This document shows positions 59,928 through 64,000 of a stretch of DNA of 64,000 nt, one piece after another. How positions within the stretch are numbered: the first letter of the stretch is position 1; each line of letters begins with the position of its first letter. A model generated the notes under the pieces. That model worked only from the letters and a program-made list of their open reading frames with translations. It was not told where the DNA came from and did no database searches. Source of the DNA: Peribacillus sp. FSL H8-0477 (GTDB taxonomy: Bacteria > Bacillota > Bacilli > Bacillales > DSM-1321). The DNA lies in the NCBI RefSeq assembly GCF_038002765.1, contig NZ_JBBODE010000001.1, positions 744,001 through 808,000 on the forward strand. Reading direction: 5' to 3'. The translations under genes were made by a program, and so were the position numbers.

Positions 59928-60770
59928 TCAATCCCAATAATACATAATAGCAAAGGCGCCCTCACCTGTATGTGTACTGATTACAGGAGTGGTATCTTCT
60001 AGCAAAATCTCACCGAATCCAGATAATTCAGCAACTGCTTTCCTGACTTTATCGGCTATTTCAAATCCATTTACATGGACGATTCCGATTCCTTTAACTA
60101 CCTTGCCGCTTGTATCTGCCGTGATCTTTTTCGCAATGTATTTCACAACTTGAGCCTGACTTCTTGCTTTTGATACGGGATTCAAGACACCTTCATCAAG
60201 GATAGCAATTGGCTTAATATTAAGAAGCGAACCAATAAAAGCTGATGCTTTTCCAATTCGGCCGCCCTTAACTAAGTTTTCCAACGTATCAATGACAATA
60301 ATTAGGCCTGTCTGATTTCGGATCATCTCTAAACGTTCCAAAATTTCAGCAACGCTTTTTCCTGCCTCTGCCATTTTAGCAGCTTCTATAACCTGGAAGG
60401 ATAATGCTTTTGAAATGAATTTAGAATCCACAACATGAACAGTTGCGTCTGACATGCTGGCAGCGCTCTCTGCAGATTGAACAGTACCGCTCATACCACC
60501 TGTCATGTGAATAGAAATGATTTCACTTCCATCCTGACCTAATCGATCGTAGACTTCCATGAAGACCCCAGCAGGGGGCTGCGAGCTTTTCGGGAGCTCT
60601 TTTGATTTTCTCATTTTTTGTAAAAATTCATCTTGTTCTATTTCTATTTTGTCTAAAAATACCTCGTCATTAATAGAAATTGATAAGGGTACCATTTCAA
60701 CGTCATATTTTTCTAGTTCTTGAGGAGTCATATCAACCGTCGAGTCCGTGACTATTTTTACCTTGCCCAC
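59928..60770 (-). CDS. DegV family fatty-acid-binding protein
   Basis: 280 residues. Starts KIVTDSTVDMTPQELEKYDVEMVPLSI, with SSQPPAG, SIHMTGGMSGTVQSA and LENLVKGGRIGKA, the DegV (DUF194) signatures. Such proteins bind fatty acids; FakB homologues feed them to a fatty-acid kinase. GTG start with AAGGATG upstream. The protein lies in the same neighbourhood as sco and ypmP, as in B. subtilis. Confidence 0.95.
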   Translation of the reverse strand: MGKVKIVTDSTVDMTPQELEKYDVEMVPLSISINDEVFLDKIEIEQDEFLQKMRKSKELPKSSQPPAGVFMEVYDRLGQDGSEIISIHMTGGMSGTVQSAESAASMSDATVHVVDSKFISKALSFQVIEAAKMAEAGKSVAEILERLEMIRNQTGLIIVIDTLENLVKGGRIGKASAFIGSLLNIKPIAILDEGVLNPVSKARSQAQVVKYIAKKITADTSGKVVKGIGIVHVNGFEIADKVRKAVAELSGFGEILLEDTTPVISTHTGEGAFAIMYYWD

Positions 60771-60903
60771 AATTTCACATCCTTATGATAACAATACACT
60801 ATGTATTATACCTGTTCAGTAGGTCCATTCAAACAAAATGTTAGACAATTGTATGTATTTCGTGTCCATCTTAAAAAAAAGGCCATCGTTCCGTCCAACA
60901 TAA

Positions 60904-60938
60904 CGGAAAAAAGGAATCAAGATTGATACCTTTTTTCC
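60904..60938 (-). terminator. long hairpin after ypmP-like gene
   Basis: GGAAAAAAGGAATCAA-GA-TTGATACCTTTTTTCC, a 16-bp stem with one mismatch; U-rich 3' arm serves as tail on either strand. Confidence 0.7.
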
Positions 60939-60969
60939 ATTATGAAGGAAAAAACCATGACGTTTCACC

Positions 60970-61233
60970 TTAAGCATTATGCTGCAGCTCATCTGCAAAG
61001 AGCTCTTTGTACTCAGGCCATCTCAATACAGATAACAAGTACTCCTTAAAGGAATAACAGACTTTATATTCTTTCTTCTTATAAATCTCATTCACAAACA
61101 TTTCAAGACGAGCATTCACCATAAAGCAAGCGCAATTCTCGGATAGTAAAACTGGTATTTCTGTAATAGTCACCTTATGTCCAAGACAATTTCTGAACTC
61201 TAGGCTTTTGAACAGCACAGTATCAATCCTCAT
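60970..61233 (-). CDS. ypmP: YpmP/DUF2535 family protein
   Basis: About 87 residues from ATG 61233, behind GGGAG. An earlier ATG at 61251 and TTG at 61263 have no ribosome site. LFKSLEFRNCLGHKVTITEIPVLL, VNEIYKKKEYKVCYSFKEYLLSVLRWPEYKELF fits the DUF2535 pattern. Function unknown. Lies between degV and the tat genes, one gene from ilvA. Confidence 0.75.
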   Translation of the reverse strand: MRIDTVLFKSLEFRNCLGHKVTITEIPVLLSENCACFMVNARLEMFVNEIYKKKEYKVCYSFKEYLLSVLRWPEYKELFADELQHNA

Positions 61234-61316
61234 TTTCTCCCGATTACTCATTATTATACACAATCAAGGAGGACCATTACATGAAATCCGTAATAAAATT
61301 CAAAATTTATCGCTTA

Positions 61317-62060
61317 CTATTCCCCAATAACCTCTTGTTCTGCCTTAGCTTCTCGCCTTTGTTTTCGTCTGAAAACAACTTTAGACAGCGATATACTGAT
61401 TTCATATAGTAATAGCAACGGCACTGTAACAATAAAATCAGACATAAAGTCCGGTGGAGTAATCGTGATTGCTATAAGGACCAACACAAAGTAAGCGTAT
61501 TTACGCAGTTTTTGCAGAACGAAGGGATTAATAATCCCTATAGATGTCAAGAACATGGTTACAACCGGCAATTCAAATAGAATGGCAAATGGCATCGTCA
61601 TATTTAAGACAAACCCGAAATACTTTTCTGCAGTGAAGGTAGTCTCGAACATTCCCTCACCTAATTCGAGAAGAAAATCAAGAATCATCGGCAAGATAGC
61701 AAAATAGCCAAATGCAAGTCCGCCAAGAAACAGAAGGAACAAAGCAGGTATATAAGCTAGGGTTGCTTTCACTTCATTCTCCAAAAGTGCTGGTTTCACA
61801 AAAAGCCAAACCTGCATGGCCAGAAAGGGTATTGTGATTGCAATAGCTATAACGGTCGCCAGCATAAAATAAATCCAGATAATTTCACTAGGTCCAAGCA
61901 CTAGTAATTTAACGTCTAGGTCTTTGACCAGCCATTTGTATATATCTTCTACATAAATAAAACCGATAATAAAAGATAGAAGAAAAATGGAAACTGTAAT
62001 AATTAATCTCTTTCTGAGCTCCTCAAGATGTTCAATGAGGTTTAGATCTTTTTCTGCCAC
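61317..62060 (-). CDS. tatC: Tat translocase subunit TatC
   Basis: 247 residues from GTG 62060 (AAAGGCG eight bases upstream; a longer frame to 62138 overlaps the tatA 3' flank). Six helices and family motifs: EHLEELRKRLI, FMLATVIAIAITIPF, AFGYFAILP, NMTMPFAILFELPVV, RKYAYFVLVLIAITITPPDFMSD. TatC recognises the twin-arginine signal and forms the core of the Sec-independent export system. Downstream of tatA on the same strand, 87 bases apart. Confidence 0.95.
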   Translation of the reverse strand: MAEKDLNLIEHLEELRKRLIITVSIFLLSFIIGFIYVEDIYKWLVKDLDVKLLVLGPSEIIWIYFMLATVIAIAITIPFLAMQVWLFVKPALLENEVKATLAYIPALFLLFLGGLAFGYFAILPMILDFLLELGEGMFETTFTAEKYFGFVLNMTMPFAILFELPVVTMFLTSIGIINPFVLQKLRKYAYFVLVLIAITITPPDFMSDFIVTVPLLLLYEISISLSKVVFRRKQRREAKAEQEVIGE

Positions 62061-62147
62061 ATTAATCACGCCTTTAATTAATCTACATTTCATACCATCC
62101 AGTAAAAAGGGTGTAAGATTAGTCATCTCACACCACATTATCTATAA

Positions 62148-62339
62148 TTATTTTACTACGTCTTTCTTTTCATCCTTCACATCATCATCATCTTTAGTTA
62201 GTTCACGGGTAGACTTTTTGAATTCCTGTAAGGTTTGACCGAAGGCTCGTCCGATTTCAGGAAGTTTTTTTGGTCCAAAAATAATAAGTACCAAAACTAA
62301 TAGAAGAATCAATCCTGGTATACCAATATTTGAAAACAT
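62148..62339 (-). CDS. tatA: Tat translocase subunit TatA
   Basis: 63 residues. Short N-terminal helix ([19 protein letters not shown]), hinge [14 protein letters not shown] and amphipathic helix, then an acidic tail ([14 protein letters not shown]). TatA multimers form the export pore with TatC. ATG at 62339 follows AAAGGGG. Two-gene tatA-tatC unit typical for Bacillus. Confidence 0.95.
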   Translation of the reverse strand: MFSNIGIPGLILLLVLVLIIFGPKKLPEIGRAFGQTLQEFKKSTRELTKDDDDVKDEKKDVVK

Positions 62340-62377
62340 TCATACATCCCCTTTGTTTCTTTTTAGCATATTCATCC

Positions 62378-62411
62378 AAAAAAAGAAGCAAAAGCCTGAT
62401 GCTCCTGCTTC
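62378..62411 (-). terminator. intrinsic terminator of ilvA
   Basis: On the minus strand GAAGCAGGAGC-ATCAG-GCTTTTGCTTC (one mismatch, one GU) followed by seven U. Confidence 0.8.
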
Positions 62412-62453
62412 GTATCTATAATACTCTAACTCCAAGATGAATTCCACCTTTAA

Positions 62454-63722
62454 TTAAATGAGCAAGTTAAATAAACGAGTATCATTATTCACATCCACAA
62501 AAGGAAAACCCTTCTTTGTCATACGATTGATTAACTGATCATGGTCCTCTTTATGCTTCAATTCAATACCAACCAATGCAGGTCCATCTTCTTTATTATT
62601 CTTCTTAGTATATTCAAATCGAGCAATATCATCTTCTGGACCCAGTACTTCATCAAGAAATTCTCGCAATGCTCCAGCCCGTTGTGGAAAGTTCACGATA
62701 AAATAATGGAGTAACCCTTCATATAACATCGATTTTTCTTTAATTTCTTGCATTCTTTCAATATCGTTATTGCCGCCGCTGATAATACAAACGATATTTT
62801 TTCCTTTTATTTGTTCCTTATAAAAATCCAGGGCTGCCACTGAAAGAGCTCCCGCAGGTTCAGCAACAATAGCATGTTCATTATATAGTTCCAAAATAGT
62901 TGTACACACTTTTCCTTCCGGTACTGAAATGATTCCTGAAAGAAGTTCTTTACATATATCAAATGTCTTTGCACCCACATATTTCACGGCTGCACCATCA
63001 ACGAACGTATCAATGTGTTCAAGACCTGTCGGCTTCCCTTGCTCAAACGAATAACTCATTGAGGCTGCCCCTTCAGGCTCTACGCCTATACATTTCGTAC
63101 TTGGCGATTTTGCATTAAAATAGGAAGACACACCAGACATTAAACCACCGCCGCCAATTCCGCCTAAAACAAAATCAATCGGTTCTTCGCAATCATTTAA
63201 GATTTCAACAGCAATTGTTCCTTGTCCAGCAATCACCATCTCATCATCAAATGGGTGGATAAATGTCCGCTTTTCTTCTTCCGCACAACGTTCAGCTTCT
63301 GCAAAGGCATCATCAAACGTATCTCCTGCTAAGATGATTTCAACAAAGCCTTTACCAAACATCTTCACTTGCCCGACCTTTTGACGAGGGGTGGTTGCAG
63401 GCATGTATACCTTACCCGAAACCCCCATTTGTTGACAGGCAAATGCCACACCCTGCGCATGGTTTCCGGCACTGGCACATACGACGCCATTTTTTGTTTC
63501 CAGTGACGTTAAGGTTTTCATTTTATAGTAAGCCCCTCTTAGTTTAAAGGAGCGTACATGCTGTAAATCTTCTCTCTTTAAAAAAACATTGCATTGATAT
63601 CTTGCTGATAGGCGCTCATTTTTTTGGAGTGGAGTATGAGAAACTATGTCTTTTAACTCGTGATGAGCAACCAAAATATCCTCAATCTGAACCCATTTTC
63701 TGATAGATGTTATTTGATTCAT
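62454..63722 (-). CDS. ilvA: biosynthetic threonine ammonia-lyase
   Basis: 422 residues. PLP enzyme converting threonine to 2-oxobutyrate, the first step of isoleucine synthesis. Schiff-base Lys60 in SFKLRGAYYKM, SAGNHAQG, phosphate loop GGIGGGGLMSG and a single C-terminal ACT-like regulatory domain (about 335-422; VNFPQRAGALREFLDEV). ATG follows GGAGATAGG. Bacillus-type IlvA with a shorter regulatory domain than the E. coli enzyme; isoleucine feedback is expected. Confidence 0.95.
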   Translation of the reverse strand: MNQITSIRKWVQIEDILVAHHELKDIVSHTPLQKNERLSARYQCNVFLKREDLQHVRSFKLRGAYYKMKTLTSLETKNGVVCASAGNHAQGVAFACQQMGVSGKVYMPATTPRQKVGQVKMFGKGFVEIILAGDTFDDAFAEAERCAEEEKRTFIHPFDDEMVIAGQGTIAVEILNDCEEPIDFVLGGIGGGGLMSGVSSYFNAKSPSTKCIGVEPEGAASMSYSFEQGKPTGLEHIDTFVDGAAVKYVGAKTFDICKELLSGIISVPEGKVCTTILELYNEHAIVAEPAGALSVAALDFYKEQIKGKNIVCIISGGNNDIERMQEIKEKSMLYEGLLHYFIVNFPQRAGALREFLDEVLGPEDDIARFEYTKKNNKEDGPALVGIELKHKEDHDQLINRMTKKGFPFVDVNNDTRLFNLLI

Positions 63723-63877
63723 CCTATCTCCTCGCCTCTTCCTAATAGATAATTCATAAATTATATCATTTAATCTATGATTATCAACAGATTTTTCTAA
63801 AAATTCTATTTATTTTTCAGAAATAAGTAAGAGTGCATCATAGCCCTGTTCAACTCATGTGCACTCCTGGTTCTAAG

Positions 63878-64000
63878 TTAGATAGAAACTTGTCTTATTC
63901 GATTCTGTAGGTCCGCTGTGAGGTCCTTTAAATCTTGTTTCTCATACTCATGCGGCATAATTGGATCCAAAACCTGAACCTGAACGAGATCAGGTTTTAT
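63878..64000 (-). CDS. acyltransferase (PlsC-like) C-terminus, partial
   Basis: The last 40 codons of a minus-strand gene that enters from the window's right edge and ends at TAA (63878-63880). The peptide includes PDLVQVQVLDPIMPHEYE and LKDLTADLQNRIRQ, which resembles the C-terminal part of 1-acylglycerol-3-phosphate acyltransferases (PlsC). The active-site HxxxxD lies outside the window, so the call is tentative. Confidence 0.5.
   Translation of the reverse strand: MKPDLVQVQVLDPIMPHEYEKQDLKDLTADLQNRIRQVSI

Noticed and set aside
60816-60998. Minus-strand 60-codon frame
   Set aside because: Overlaps the ypmP-like 3' end and its hairpin; no ribosome site.
61281-61409. Plus-strand 42-codon frame after a strong AAGGAGG site
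   Set aside because: The ribosome site is ideal, but most of the frame is antisense to the tatC 3' end and the peptide has no family; kept only as a curiosity.

Overview
The window is a chromosomal segment of a low-GC, spore-forming Firmicute of the family Bacillaceae. Evidence for this: AAGGAGG-type ribosome binding sites before nearly every gene, frequent TTG/GTG starts, sporulation-type genes (YjcZ, CotP/GerT-like Hsp20, YodN/YozD/YozE), and gene order matching two Bacillus subtilis neighbourhoods (ctpA/deoD/yozD/yodN/yozE ... kamA/yodPQRST, and msrAB/ypmS/ypmR/sco/degV/ypmP ... ilvA). Species cannot be fixed from sequence alone. No rRNA, intact tRNA, CRISPR array, phage or intact insertion sequence was seen.

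Layout. 1-4.7 kb: a compact Tad/Flp (type IVb pilus-like) cluster on the minus strand (CpaE/TadZ-like, CpaF ATPase, TadB, TadC, prepilin cut by the window edge). 4.9-8.1 kb: TcaA-like zinc-ribbon membrane protein, a membrane protein, an acetyltransferase and a YiaA-type protein. 8.2-8.8 kb: a gene-free block with a 21-bp phased repeat and a 175-bp direct duplication. 8.9-21 kb: dapF, purine permease, carbonic anhydrase, small membrane proteins, uppP, two acetyltransferases, a stand-alone murG, an MscS channel, a MATE transporter and an SDR-like protein lacking its catalytic residues. 21-27 kb: Hsp20-like protein, secreted CAP protein with octapeptide repeats, and a four-gene operon (beta-propeller lipoprotein, response regulator, histidine kinase, YtkA-like lipoprotein) with a direct-repeat operator. 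27-35 kb: small proteins, COG0523 GTPase, PAS-STAS protein, DUF948 pair, mtnE (broken by one stop codon) divergent from mtnU, and an S41 protease. 35-44 kb: deoD, yozD, yodN, yozE, a heterodimeric ABC exporter with its PadR regulator, and a metallo-beta-lactamase-fold lipase-like protein. 44-52 kb: the beta-lysine cluster yodT-yodS-yodR-yodQ-yodP(ablB)-sigma54 activator-kamA(ablA)-yokU. 52-64 kb: LD-carboxypeptidase, YjcZ peptide, SGNH hydrolases, msrA/msrB, DUF4397 protein, ypmS/ypmR, sco with a divergent PCYCGC lipoprotein, degV, ypmP, tatA/tatC, ilvA and the tail of a plsC-like gene.

Six small genes below 60 codons were found by reading the sequence: a 57-aa membrane peptide (4486-4659), DUF2639 (16238-16387), a YdaT-N-like protein (27539-27709), YozD (36059-36229), a 38-aa membrane peptide (42245-42361, weak) and YjcZ (53564-53731).

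The strongest lead is the beta-lysine cluster. A sigma54-dependent activator gene lies between ablB and ablA. Directly before kamA is a -24/-12 element (TTGGCAT-N5-TTGCAT when the spacing is counted), and just upstream of the activator are two related GTGC...GGCAC palindromes. This points to inducible sigma54 control of lysine 2,3-aminomutase, instead of or in addition to sporulation control. Other leads are the phased repeat block at 8.2-8.8 kb, the mtnE nonsense mutation, the degenerate SDR protein and the tRNA-like hairpin at 15.5 kb.
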